The notes under the pieces were generated by a model that saw nothing but the letters and a program-made list of their open reading frames with translations, was not told the DNA's origin and searched no databases. Positions 6,248-13,628 of a stretch of 34,530 bases of DNA are shown here, in pieces. The position numbers and the translations under genes are program-made. How positions within the stretch are numbered: position 1 is the stretch's first letter; every line of letters begins with the position of its first letter. This stretch comes from a virus, in IMG/VR virus record IMGVR_UViG_3300031977_002915, positions 1 to 34,530 of that record, one strand, 5' to 3'.

Positions 6248-7264
6248 TCACTGTAGGCCCGCCCGGCTGAAGGCGGAAGCGTCTCTCTCGCGAAGCTCCG
6301 GCAGGGTCAGGGTCACGCCCTTGCGGTCAACGAAGCGGTCGAGCTCGATCTCGCCGGAGCGGAACAGTTTGGCCCGGGTGGCGCCCAGGATGTCGTCTTG
6401 CACGTCCTTGGGCTGCTTGCGAAGCCATTCGGGATAGGTCTGGCGGTTGAACTCGGCCACGCCCTCAATCTTGGCGAGGACGGGGGCCGTGACGCTCCGG
6501 CATCCGACATGCGCCGGGGGCCGGGGGCCCTTGTCCACCGGGTATCGCTTTCCATCGCGGCTGGCGCAGATCAGGGTGGTCCGGCTGTCCAGGGTCGAGA
6601 CCCATTCGACCTCTTTGACGATCCCGCCAGCCTGGCGATAGGTCTCCTCGTGCGCGACGGCCGAGGTGTGTGTGATCGCCGTCCTGACCATAGCCTCGGC
6701 GCCGCGCCGGCTGATCTCCATGGCGCCGTCTCGATATCGCAGGGCTCGGGTTCCTCGGATGGCCCGGACGATCTGCGACGTGGTCTGGCCTTCGATGACG
6801 CCGGTCCTGATCGTCTCCCTGACCCGGCGCGCCGTCCCCTCCTCCGCGCCGCTCAGCCATTCCCGGAGATATCGCCCCTGGAACGGCCGGGCCTGGACCG
6901 CGGCCCAGACCATGGTCGGTTGCGGGACCGGGGAGAAGACGCCCCGGCCACCGGCGGCGCCCAGGCGGACCAAGCGGGTGGCGAACAGGGCCTCCTCGTC
7001 GGAGAGTTCGGCGAGGTCGCCCTCGAAGCGCCGGCCGATGGTCTGCCAGCCCGTGGCGATCAGGTCGCGGATCCCTTCGAGCAGGACCTCCAGGCGGCTC
7101 AGCCCAAGGGTGTCAGGCTCTGACGCCGCGATCCTGGCGACGACATCGCGCTCGACGCGATTGAGCTGCGAGATGACCCGCCTGACCACGAAGTTGCTGT
7201 AGCGGCCCAACCCGATGCGATGGCCAACAGCCAGGTCGATGATGGTCTGGCGCGGATCGCTCAC
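6248..7264 (-). CDS. Minor head protein, SPP1 gp7 / Mu gpF type head morphogenesis
   Basis: This 338-residue protein carries the C-terminal signature of the SPP1-gp7/Mu-F head morphogenesis family: AEAMVRTAITHTSAVAHEE, EVEWVSTLDSRTTLICASRDGKRYPV, then PPAHVGCRSVTAPVL (about 190-265). These proteins enter the prohead with the portal and help assembly or DNA ejection. The GTG start overlaps the portal stop as GTGA, indicating translational coupling. The gene order portal then gp7-like is canonical. Confidence 0.87.
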   Translation of the reverse strand: MSDPRQTIIDLAVGHRIGLGRYSNFVVRRVISQLNRVERDVVARIAASEPDTLGLSRLEVLLEGIRDLIATGWQTIGRRFEGDLAELSDEEALFATRLVRLGAAGGRGVFSPVPQPTMVWAAVQARPFQGRYLREWLSGAEEGTARRVRETIRTGVIEGQTTSQIVRAIRGTRALRYRDGAMEISRRGAEAMVRTAITHTSAVAHEETYRQAGGIVKEVEWVSTLDSRTTLICASRDGKRYPVDKGPRPPAHVGCRSVTAPVLAKIEGVAEFNRQTYPEWLRKQPKDVQDDILGATRAKLFRSGEIELDRFVDRKGVTLTLPELRERDASAFSRAGLQ

Positions 7265-9285
7265 TGTTCGGCGAGGCCTTCAGACCAGGCCTCGTTCAGC
7301 TCCTCGAACATCTCCGGCCCAAGCTCGATCACGCCGCGATAGGGTTCGACGGTCGCGAGGTCCAGGTCCGCGCCGGAATAGGTGATGGTCACATGAGGCT
7401 GGTACTCGGGATAGTCCCAGGTCGCGCCGGCCTTGCGGATGGTCATGTGGCGCCAGGCGAGCGCACTCGAGGCGAACATCAGGACCACGGCGCCCTTGTC
7501 GCCCAGGGCTTCGACCATGCGAGGCCCGCCGGCGCTGACCGTGAGGTTGCCCTCCTTCGTCGCGCTCCAGTCCTCCTCGACCTTCATCCAGTCCACCGGC
7601 GCCCGGCTATAGGCGACCGTGACGTGCAACTCATCGGCCGGGACCGTGGTGGTGAAGCCCTGCGACTTGGCCCAGGCGATGATCTCTGAGGCGTTCAGGA
7701 CCTCGCGGCTCACATAGAGCGTGCGTGGTTCGGCATCAGCGATCGCGGCCGCGGCCTGCGGGCCGGCTTCCTCGCCCGGCACCTCGGGGGCATCCTCGCC
7801 TTCCGGCTCATTCATCCCGCCCATGCCGCCGCCCTCTTCCTCGATGGCGGTGCGGAAGGCGTCGAAGCTCATGCCCTTGGGCAGAAGTCCGGCCTCGCTC
7901 AACCGGGTGAACAGGGCCTCTTGCGGCGCGGCCCCGGCCTGCCAGGCGGCAAGCAGCGCCTTGAACATCTCGATGGGCAGGCCGACCTTGGCGGCGGTGT
8001 CTTCCAGGGCCTTTTCGAGGCCGGGATAAACCGCGCCTTCGATCAGGGTGTTTTGCACCGCCTTGGCCAGGGCCGGCAGCGGGACCAGGCCGGAGTCGGC
8101 ATAGAGTTTGGCCGTCTCGGCGTGCTTGTGCTGGATATCGGCCTCTTCCTTCGGATCAGGCGTCTCCAGGGCGGCGAAGCGGTAATGGACCGAGGCTGGC
8201 GTCGATCCCAGTGCCGACGGGACCAGGAAGGCGTCGAGGCGGTCCAGGGCGGGCTTCAGGTCGGTTTCCTGCCGGGCCGCGATCATCTCGTCGTAGTTGT
8301 CGTTGTCGCCCTCGCCGGTCGCGTTCAGACCCTTGGCCGACGTGCCCAGCAGGCGGGTCACCGGGATGTCAGCCGCGGCGGCGACGATCTGCAGGAACTT
8401 GTCGATCAGGTCCGGCAGGCCGGTGAACGACAGCTCGCGGGTGTCCCACTCTTCAGCCGCGTCGAGGATGCGGGTGTTGAGGATCGACTTGGCGAGGTTG
8501 GCCGTGTTGAGCCGGCTGATCAGGCGAGTCTCGTACTCTGCCGAGGACAGGTTCGACGAGAGATTGGGGATCTTGAGGGTGTCGACCTTAGCCTCGTGGA
8601 TAAGGCTCGCCGTGGCGTTCTGCGCCAGGTCGGCATTGGTCACGGCGTCGCGGACGATCTGATATAGCGGATCACCCCAGAAGGTCTCTTGCGTCTGGAC
8701 CCCGACCACGCCTTCCGGCAGGGCCTGGCCGATGAAGGGGATGACGCGCGAGGGGTGGACGTTGGCCTGGCGGGTCGATCCGGTCAGCTGATAGCTCACA
8801 GGCTGGCCGAACAGAGGCGACAGCGGGTCGCGCTCGATGTCCTCGATCTGGACCTGGTGACGGGTCAGGACATGGATGTAGGACAGCCCGCCCTTGCCGA
8901 CCTGCCCAGCCGGCTCCGCGGCCTTGCCCGGCAGGCCCAGGACCAGGGCCGCGCCGCCATACAGTCGCGCCCAGAGCAGGGCCTTGCGGACCTTGGCCGA
9001 CAGGGCGAGGCGCCGCTCCTCGGCTTCGATGGCCTCGATCTGATCGCCTTCAGCCTGCCAGTTTCGCCAGGCCCGGGTCATGTCCCAGGGCGGCAGGTCA
9101 TGGATCTTTCGGACTAGCCAGGACGACCGATACGCGCTTTCGACCTCGGCGATGTTCACCGGGTTCAGCGTGTAGGTGTCGAAGCTGCGCTTATCCCGAG
9201 CCCCGCCGACGCCAGATATGACGTTCGACAGGCCGTCCATAGTCAGACCGCCAGGGCGGCCGGTGCGGCGGAAAGATGGCTGCAT
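7261..9285 (-). CDS. Portal protein (DUF1073) with C-terminal Acb1-like 2H phosphoesterase
   Basis: This is a 674-residue protein. Residues about 20-480 match the DUF1073 portal family (AYRSSWLVRKIHDLPPWDMT, ARLYGGAALVLGL, VTRLLGTSAKGLNATGEGD, YDEMIAARQE), which forms the dodecameric DNA channel. A Gly/Glu-rich linker (about 484-519) leads to a domain at about 520-674 with two HxT motifs, ELHVTVAYS (His554, Thr556) and PHVTITYSG (His631, Thr633). These are the hallmark of 2H phosphoesterases and of the anti-CBASS nuclease Acb1, which degrades cyclic-nucleotide alarm signals. DUF1073 and Acb1-like domains are known together in sequence families. GGAGG precedes the ATG. The portal role is confident; anti-CBASS activity is inferred. 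Confidence 0.88.
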   Translation of the reverse strand: MQPSFRRTGRPGGLTMDGLSNVISGVGGARDKRSFDTYTLNPVNIAEVESAYRSSWLVRKIHDLPPWDMTRAWRNWQAEGDQIEAIEAEERRLALSAKVRKALLWARLYGGAALVLGLPGKAAEPAGQVGKGGLSYIHVLTRHQVQIEDIERDPLSPLFGQPVSYQLTGSTRQANVHPSRVIPFIGQALPEGVVGVQTQETFWGDPLYQIVRDAVTNADLAQNATASLIHEAKVDTLKIPNLSSNLSSAEYETRLISRLNTANLAKSILNTRILDAAEEWDTRELSFTGLPDLIDKFLQIVAAAADIPVTRLLGTSAKGLNATGEGDNDNYDEMIAARQETDLKPALDRLDAFLVPSALGSTPASVHYRFAALETPDPKEEADIQHKHAETAKLYADSGLVPLPALAKAVQNTLIEGAVYPGLEKALEDTAAKVGLPIEMFKALLAAWQAGAAPQEALFTRLSEAGLLPKGMSFDAFRTAIEEEGGGMGGMNEPEGEDAPEVPGEEAGPQAAAAIADAEPRTLYVSREVLNASEIIAWAKSQGFTTTVPADELHVTVAYSRAPVDWMKVEEDWSATKEGNLTVSAGGPRMVEALGDKGAVVLMFASSALAWRHMTIRKAGATWDYPEYQPHVTITYSGADLDLATVEPYRGVIELGPEMFEELNEAWSEGLAEQ

Positions 9286-9295
9286 CTGCCCTCCG

Positions 9296-10519
9296 TCAGG
9301 CCATGGCGTTGATGTGGTAGATCGTGCCGCTGAGCTTCAGGTCGGTGATGGCCCAGACCAGGGCGTCGAGGCGGTTGGGCGAGTCGTCGCCCTGGTAGCC
9401 GCCTGGGGTGGTCATCAGCAGCTCGGCCTCCATGAGCGGGAACTGCTCGCGGTGGCGGATCAGGTCCTGGTCGTACAGGGCGGCCACCGGCTCGGCCCGG
9501 ACGTGCTTGCCGCGGCTGGCGGTCACCATCACGACGCGGGTCTTGACCCCGGCGCTGCGGAGCGTGCTTTCGACCATGTCACCGCCGAAGTTCTTTTCGG
9601 CCACCACGCAATCGGCTTTCCATCGGTCAGCCGCCTTGGCGACTGCGGTGGCCCAGGCCAGAGGGCTTGAGGCGGGACAGGTGGCGTCCTCCAGGACAAT
9701 CGCCCCGTCGCCATATTCAGCCGCGACCACGATCCCGACGTCGTCACCCCCGCCAGAGGGGTCAACGCCGACCACGACGCGGCCCCATCCGTCCTCGGCC
9801 AGCCGGCCCATGTGCCAGGCCCGGTCCAGGCCATCGCGGTTCCAGATCGCCCCCTGGACCGACGGCATGTAGCCGCCAAGCCAGATCCAGATCGCCCGCA
9901 GTTTGTCCTTGGCGAAGTCCAGGGCCATCAGCTCGGCCAGGGCCTCGGGGAAAAACGGGTTCTGATCGTGGTTGATCTTGCGGACGATGGCCCGCTTGGG
10001 CTTCACCGGGCCGCGGAAGAAAATGTCGATGGGGTCTGTCGCCAGCCTGGGGTTCCAGATCGCCCACAGCTCTGAAATCGGGGTCCGCAGGATGGTCGGG
10101 AGCAGGACGTCCATCGAGGCTTGGCGCACCTCTTGCGCCTCCTCCAGGATGGTCAGGCCCGCGCCCTCCAGGGACTTGATGCCCTCCGGCTTGTTCCCCT
10201 TCCAGAGGCCGATGAACATGATCTTCTGGCCGCCGCGACCGATGAAGGCGCCATCGACCTCGCGGAAATAGGTGTTGAGCAGGCCGTAGTGCTCAAGCCG
10301 GTTCCTCACCAGCTCCAGCGACGACTCCTTCAGGTTCGCCATGATCTCCCGCAGGAAGACCACGCGGAGCTTTGGCGTCGTCACGGCATGGAAGATCGCC
10401 GCGTTGACGAACTCCCAGGACTTGGCCGAGCCCCGCCCCCCGAACGCAGCCCGGTAGCGGTATGAGCCCAGCGGCGTCTCGGTCAGGAACCGAAAGGCCG
10501 GGATCGGCTCATAGATCAT
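9296..10519 (-). CDS. terL: Terminase large subunit
   Basis: This 407-residue protein is the DNA-packaging motor and headful or cos nuclease. The N-terminal ATPase has a Walker A-like GGRGSAKS (27-34) and a Walker B LTILEE (122-127). The C-terminal RNase-H-like nuclease begins with VVVGVDPSGGGDD and contains further acidic residues (VVAEKNFGGDM, PNRLDALVWA). Length and motifs fit PBSX/SPP1-type large terminases. The ATG overlaps the small-subunit stop as ATGA; the portal starts 10 bases downstream. Confidence 0.93.
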   Translation of the reverse strand: MIYEPIPAFRFLTETPLGSYRYRAAFGGRGSAKSWEFVNAAIFHAVTTPKLRVVFLREIMANLKESSLELVRNRLEHYGLLNTYFREVDGAFIGRGGQKIMFIGLWKGNKPEGIKSLEGAGLTILEEAQEVRQASMDVLLPTILRTPISELWAIWNPRLATDPIDIFFRGPVKPKRAIVRKINHDQNPFFPEALAELMALDFAKDKLRAIWIWLGGYMPSVQGAIWNRDGLDRAWHMGRLAEDGWGRVVVGVDPSGGGDDVGIVVAAEYGDGAIVLEDATCPASSPLAWATAVAKAADRWKADCVVAEKNFGGDMVESTLRSAGVKTRVVMVTASRGKHVRAEPVAALYDQDLIRHREQFPLMEAELLMTTPGGYQGDDSPNRLDALVWAITDLKLSGTIYHINAMA

Positions 10520-10944
10520 GCCGGGGTCTCGTAATCCTCGTCGCTGGTCTTCGGCGGCGGGCCGGCTTTGGCGGTGACGTACTGGACCGTGACGGTCGAC
10601 GTGTCGGTGTTCTCGCCCTTATCGACGACCAGCCCGTTGAGCTTGGCGGCGTCCATGAGACTGGCGCGAGCGACCGACAGGAGCGGCGCGGACTTGGAGC
10701 CCTCGCCTTTCTCCGCGATCTTGAGCAGGCGCTCGGTGATGCTGGCGACGGTGATTTCGGCGCGGGTCGCGGCTCGCCCGAGGATTTCCTCAACCCGATC
10801 TCGCACGCTTTGATTTGCTTTGAGGGTGGCCGCGTTGCCGCGATTGGCCTTGAAGCCAGCCGCGACGTAAGCCGCATCGGCCGTCTCACCCTTCGCCAGC
10901 TCCTGGGCGAACCGTTCATGCCTGGCGTTCTTGAGGGCGGGCAT
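10516..10944 (-). CDS. terS: Terminase small subunit
   Basis: This 142-residue protein recognises the packaging site and loads the large subunit. It matches the small-terminase pattern: RHERFAQELAKGETADAAYV then AAGFKANRGNAATLKANQSV, an HTH-like N-terminal domain, followed by a helical oligomerisation segment (VEEILGRAATRAEITVASIT) and a tail. GGAGGG lies about 6 nt before the ATG. It is the first gene of the leftward head operon, and the palindrome at 10964-10976 lies just upstream. Confidence 0.87.
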   Translation of the reverse strand: MPALKNARHERFAQELAKGETADAAYVAAGFKANRGNAATLKANQSVRDRVEEILGRAATRAEITVASITERLLKIAEKGEGSKSAPLLSVARASLMDAAKLNGLVVDKGENTDTSTVTVQYVTAKAGPPPKTSDEDYETPA

Positions 10945-10963
10945 GTGTCCCTCCGGTCATAGG

Positions 10964-10976
10964 ATCGCGCCGCGAT
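10964..10976. promoter_or_regulatory. 13-bp palindrome upstream of the terminase operon
   Basis: ATCGCG-C-CGCGAT is a perfect inverted repeat 20 bp before the small-terminase start. It may be an operator, or a packaging or antitermination signal for the head operon. The rest of 10945-11188 is GC-rich with no convincing gene or promoter. Confidence 0.4.
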
Positions 10977-11188
10977 GTTTGGGCTATGAATGGGGTCCAA
11001 CCGGTCCCGCAGACCTATGGCGAATGCGGTGACCGGCCGGGGCCTCCGGGCCCTCGCTCTCGGGGCTTAGGAGGCGGACCGCAGCGACGCGGCAGCGGGC
11101 CGATTTGGGGGCTATCCCCATGCGAGCGCGTAGGGCGCCCGGGTCTCTATTGGTTGCCAGCGGCTGAGCTTGAGCACATGATCCGGGC

Positions 11189-11509
11189 ATGGATTGGAAA
11201 CACTGCACCGCCCCTTATGGCGATAGCGCGTTCATGGATGCGGCGATGGTCGCGGTCTCCGCTGCGCTCGAACTCGACGCTCGGGCGAGCGGGCGGGTGA
11301 GCGATCGTATCGGCCTGTTCTGTCGGGACGATGACCGCAGCGAGCGCACCCATTACCTGCTGACGCCCGACGCCGCGAAATACGTCGCCTTGATGCCTGG
11401 TGAATGGGTCGATGGGCCGGGGCCTGAGGAATATGGATGGACGGGCCTGGTCTCTGATGTGCGGACCGCCGCCCACTTCAGGATCAGGGCGCCTCGGCCC
11501 GGCGAATAG
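11189..11509 (+). CDS. Hypothetical protein between the two leftward operons
   Basis: This 106-residue acidic protein (MDWKHCTAPYGDSAFMDAAM, RSERTHYLLTPDAAKYVALM) is read against both flanking operons. Its composition looks like a real protein, while the opposite frame does not. No domain is recognised and the ribosome site is weak. It would be a stand-alone accessory gene placed between the antiterminator-like gene and the head operon. Confidence 0.5.
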   Translation: MDWKHCTAPYGDSAFMDAAMVAVSAALELDARASGRVSDRIGLFCRDDDRSERTHYLLTPDAAKYVALMPGEWVDGPGPEEYGWTGLVSDVRTAAHFRIRAPRPGE

Positions 11510-11540
11510 CGAGCGATAGCGGGCGCATTTCCAGAGACGT

Positions 11541-11555
11541 GGCGCTTTTCGCGCC
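11541..11555. terminator. Short hairpin in convergent gap
   Basis: GGCGC-TTTTC-GCGCC is a perfect 5-bp stem in the gap between the convergent 3' ends at 11509 (+) and 11672 (-). Confidence 0.35.
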
Positions 11556-11618
11556 GGGATCGGCCTGCCCCGCTGGGGCCATGTTCTGAGGGCGCATTGC
11601 CCGCAGCCGGTCGTCCCT

Positions 11619-11634
11619 CCACCCCGAAGGGTGG
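11619..11634 (-). terminator. Hairpin with UUCG tetraloop downstream of the NusG-like gene
   Basis: On the minus strand the transcript reads CCACCC-UUCG-GGGUGG, a perfect 6-bp stem closed by the very stable UUCG loop, 38 bases past the NusG-like stop. There is no long U-run, so it would be a pause, Rho-dependent or processing element rather than a classic terminator. It lies between the early operon and the head operon. Confidence 0.4.
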
Positions 11635-11671
11635 CATTGACCTTGCGTCTGACACACTGGCGCTCCGCATG

Positions 11672-12256
11672 TCAAGCCTTAGCGGTCTCGCGCTCCCTCG
11701 GCTCAACATCTTGTGTGATCGGCTCGAGCTCGTCCTGATCCAGTCGAACCGGGGCTGGACGACCGAACAGGGTCCAGATCAGCGCGACCCGCCCCTCGGG
11801 CGTCATCTCCTGGACCGTGGCGATAAACCCGGCGCCGACGCCCGACAGCATCTTGACCCGGTCGCCGGGCTGGTAGCGGTCGTGTTTCTTGTGGGTGACG
11901 TCGAACCGGCCTGCGATCTCGGCCTCATGCAGGTCGCGGACCACGTCGCCGCTCATGGCCAGAGGTTCGGCGGCGCCCAAGAAGGCGATCACCCCCTCGA
12001 TCTTCCGAACGACACTGAACTGAGGCTTGGGGCCCGGCAGATAGGCAAACATGTAGCCCGGCAGCAGCGGTTGGCGCCGGCGCATCCGCCTGCCCTTCGG
12101 CGGGGTGTGCCAGACCACCTCGTGCGGGATGAAGGTGTCGACGTTCTTGTCGTTCAACCGCTCCTGGATCCTGGTCTCCAGGCCGGTGATGACGTTGACG
12201 ACGTACCACGCCAGGTCCTGGCCAGGGCGAACGGTCTCGGCCTTGAACTCGGTCAT
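11672..12256 (-). CDS. NusG/RfaH-like transcription elongation factor
   Basis: This 194-residue protein has the two-domain NusG plan. An NGN domain (WYVVNVITGLETRIQERLND, then PLLPGYMFAYL, FSVVRKIEGVIAFLG) is followed by a KOW domain (YQPGDRVKMLSGVGAGFIAT, ending in RVALIWTLFGRPAPVRL). NusG paralogues bind RNA polymerase and act as elongation or antitermination factors, often operon-specific (RfaH, LoaP). The ATG at 12256 overlaps the upstream stop as ATGA, so longer upstream readings are rejected. It is the last gene of the replication operon and precedes hairpins and then the head operon, the position of lambda Q. An antiterminator role for late genes is inference. Confidence 0.85.
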   Translation of the reverse strand: MTEFKAETVRPGQDLAWYVVNVITGLETRIQERLNDKNVDTFIPHEVVWHTPPKGRRMRRRQPLLPGYMFAYLPGPKPQFSVVRKIEGVIAFLGAAEPLAMSGDVVRDLHEAEIAGRFDVTHKKHDRYQPGDRVKMLSGVGAGFIATVQEMTPEGRVALIWTLFGRPAPVRLDQDELEPITQDVEPRERETAKA

Positions 12257-12465
12257 CGCTGCTGCGCCTCCTCGCGGATCGTGTCGGGCCGAACGGCCGG
12301 CTGTCGGTAGGTGTCTCGGGCGTGAAGGGCGGCCCGCATCGCGGCTCTGAACTGCGCCTTGATCCGCCCCGGCGCCCGGGCCCATCCGACCCTGTTGCAG
12401 GCCGGCACGGTGTCGATCTCCAGGCGGTCGAAGAAGGCCGCGGCCATGTGTTCGTCGAGGCTCAT
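12253..12465 (-). CDS. Small hypothetical protein, replication operon
   Basis: This 70-residue protein (MSLDEHMAAAFFDRLEIDTV, then ARAPGRIKAQFRAAMRAALH) has ATGA overlaps at both ends, with the DUF1376 gene upstream and the NusG-like gene downstream. That is strong evidence that it is translated. It is mostly helical and basic in the second half. No family is recognised. Confidence 0.7.
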   Translation of the reverse strand: MSLDEHMAAAFFDRLEIDTVPACNRVGWARAPGRIKAQFRAAMRAALHARDTYRQPAVRPDTIREEAQQR

Positions 12466-13628
12466 GCGGCCTGTTCCGACGGCTGGTCTGCGAACTCGGC
12501 CAGGACTTCGGCTGGGCACCGGCACCCCTCGCGGCCGGGCTTTGGGCCGTCGTCGTAGGTGTTCCAGTAGCCGTTGCGGCGGAATTCCCGCATCCGGCTG
12601 CGCCAGTGGTCGTTCGGGTCCGGCGGCGAGGTGGGGCCTTCGGCGATCAGCTCTGCGGTCGGCTTCGCATCGGCGCCGTAGCCGCCCTCGATCAGCCGAG
12701 CGAAGGATTTGGCCTGGCAGACGAAGCTCAGGTCGGCGCGGAAGGTCCGCCCATCGCTCCCGGGGCGCTGGCCTCGCAGGAAGGCGCTGGCCTGAACCGC
12801 CGTCATGGCCTCCCGCCATCCATCCAGACCGGCGGCCTTCAGCCTGGCCTTGATCGCCCGTCGCCTGGGTTCGTCGAGGATCTTGGCCCGGGGTAGCCCA
12901 GAACGCTTGGCGGTGTCGTTCCAGAGGTCGAAGGCGATCTGGACCTCGTCAGGCTTGGCGAGGGGTTCGCCGGTCAGGTCGAGTTGCTGGTCGGCCCCCT
13001 CGGGGGGCTGGGGGGAATCTATTATCCCTGTCCCTGTCCCTGTCTCTTGGACGACATTTCCCTCGGGACATGGCGGGGCTGTCCCTGGGGACATTTCTGC
13101 TTGTCCCTCGGGACATTCCGCGTCGTCTCCCGGGACAATCGAAGGGCGCGAGCCCGCCGGCAGGGCCGCCAGGAACGCCTCGAAGGTCGGCATAGGCTCA
13201 TTCGTTTCGTTTCGTTGGTTGGCCTTTTTGATGCGGGCGCACTCAGTCCGCCAACGCTGCTGGAGCTTGCTCTGCCAAGCGGTCAGGGCCTGCTCTGCGA
13301 CGATGGGGTGATAGAGCCGGCCGTCGTCGCAGAGGACGAACCCGCGCATGGCGCCGGCCTTGTGCTTGCGGAAGGTCTTCACGTCGCGACCGAGGCCGAT
13401 CAGCTTGGTCAGCACCGCGTCGTTGTCGGGCAACGACCCCGCCGGGATCTGATGCCAGGACGCGGCCCAGAGCAGGACTGCATACCAGCAGGCCTCCGGC
13501 GCCTCTTCGGCGGCCAGGTCGCTGTCGCGGAGCCGGGCCACATGGAGCGGCATAAACGGGAAGTCCTGCAGATCGCAGTCGGGCGGGGTCAGGGGCTTGA
13601 GATCGGTCACAGGGCTACTCGCGATCAT
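12462..13628 (-). CDS. DUF1376 replication-initiator-like protein
   Basis: This is a 388-residue protein. Residues about 20-140 match DUF1376 (DFPFMPLHVARLRDSDLAAE, CWYAVLLWAASWHQIPAGSL, LTKLIGLGRDVKTFRK, WRTECARIKKANQR), a winged-helix-like domain found in phage proteins encoded beside DnaB-type helicases. A disordered Pro/Gly/Thr-rich linker (about 145-215) separates it from a C-terminal domain (FDLWNDTAKRSGLP, RRRAIKARLKAAGLDGWREA). The layout parallels lambda O: DNA-binding N-terminus, linker, helicase-loading C-terminus. The linker codons also spell out a four-unit iteron array (see 13025-13236). It overlaps the DnaB gene end by 14 bases. Initiator function is inferred. Confidence 0.8.
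   Translation of the reverse strand: MIASSPVTDLKPLTPPDCDLQDFPFMPLHVARLRDSDLAAEEAPEACWYAVLLWAASWHQIPAGSLPDNDAVLTKLIGLGRDVKTFRKHKAGAMRGFVLCDDGRLYHPIVAEQALTAWQSKLQQRWRTECARIKKANQRNETNEPMPTFEAFLAALPAGSRPSIVPGDDAECPEGQAEMSPGTAPPCPEGNVVQETGTGTGIIDSPQPPEGADQQLDLTGEPLAKPDEVQIAFDLWNDTAKRSGLPRAKILDEPRRRAIKARLKAAGLDGWREAMTAVQASAFLRGQRPGSDGRTFRADLSFVCQAKSFARLIEGGYGADAKPTAELIAEGPTSPPDPNDHWRSRMREFRRNGYWNTYDDGPKPGREGCRCPAEVLAEFADQPSEQAA
13025..13236. other. Candidate phage replication origin: iterons plus T-rich tract
   Basis: Four dyad elements of the form TGTCCC-TN-GGGACA begin at 13057 (one mismatch), 13080 (perfect), 13102 (perfect) and 13124 (degenerate), at steps of 23, 22 and 22 bp, about two helical turns each. 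To the left are three tandem TCCCTG units (13025-13042). To the right, after about 60 bp, lies a T-rich stretch with three TTCGT units and TTTTT (13199-13230) that could unwind. All of this sits inside the DUF1376 gene in its linker region, the same design as lambda ori inside gene O. Repeats are seen directly; origin function is inferred. Confidence 0.6.

Noticed and set aside
10984-11208. 74-codon minus-strand frame upstream of terminase
   Set aside because: Composition is rich in Arg, Pro and Ser without pattern, there is no ribosome site, and it overlaps the better plus-strand frame.
12253-12819. 188-codon minus-strand frame upstream of the NusG-like gene
   Set aside because: Most of it is a shadow of the DUF1376 gene; only the last 70 codons, from the ATG at 12465 with ATGA coupling, are supported.
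13021-13045. Simple sequence slippage tract (TCCCTG units)
   Set aside because: On its own it could be a microsatellite, but the regular 22-bp dyads next to it fit an iteron array better; the tract is therefore included only as part of the candidate origin.
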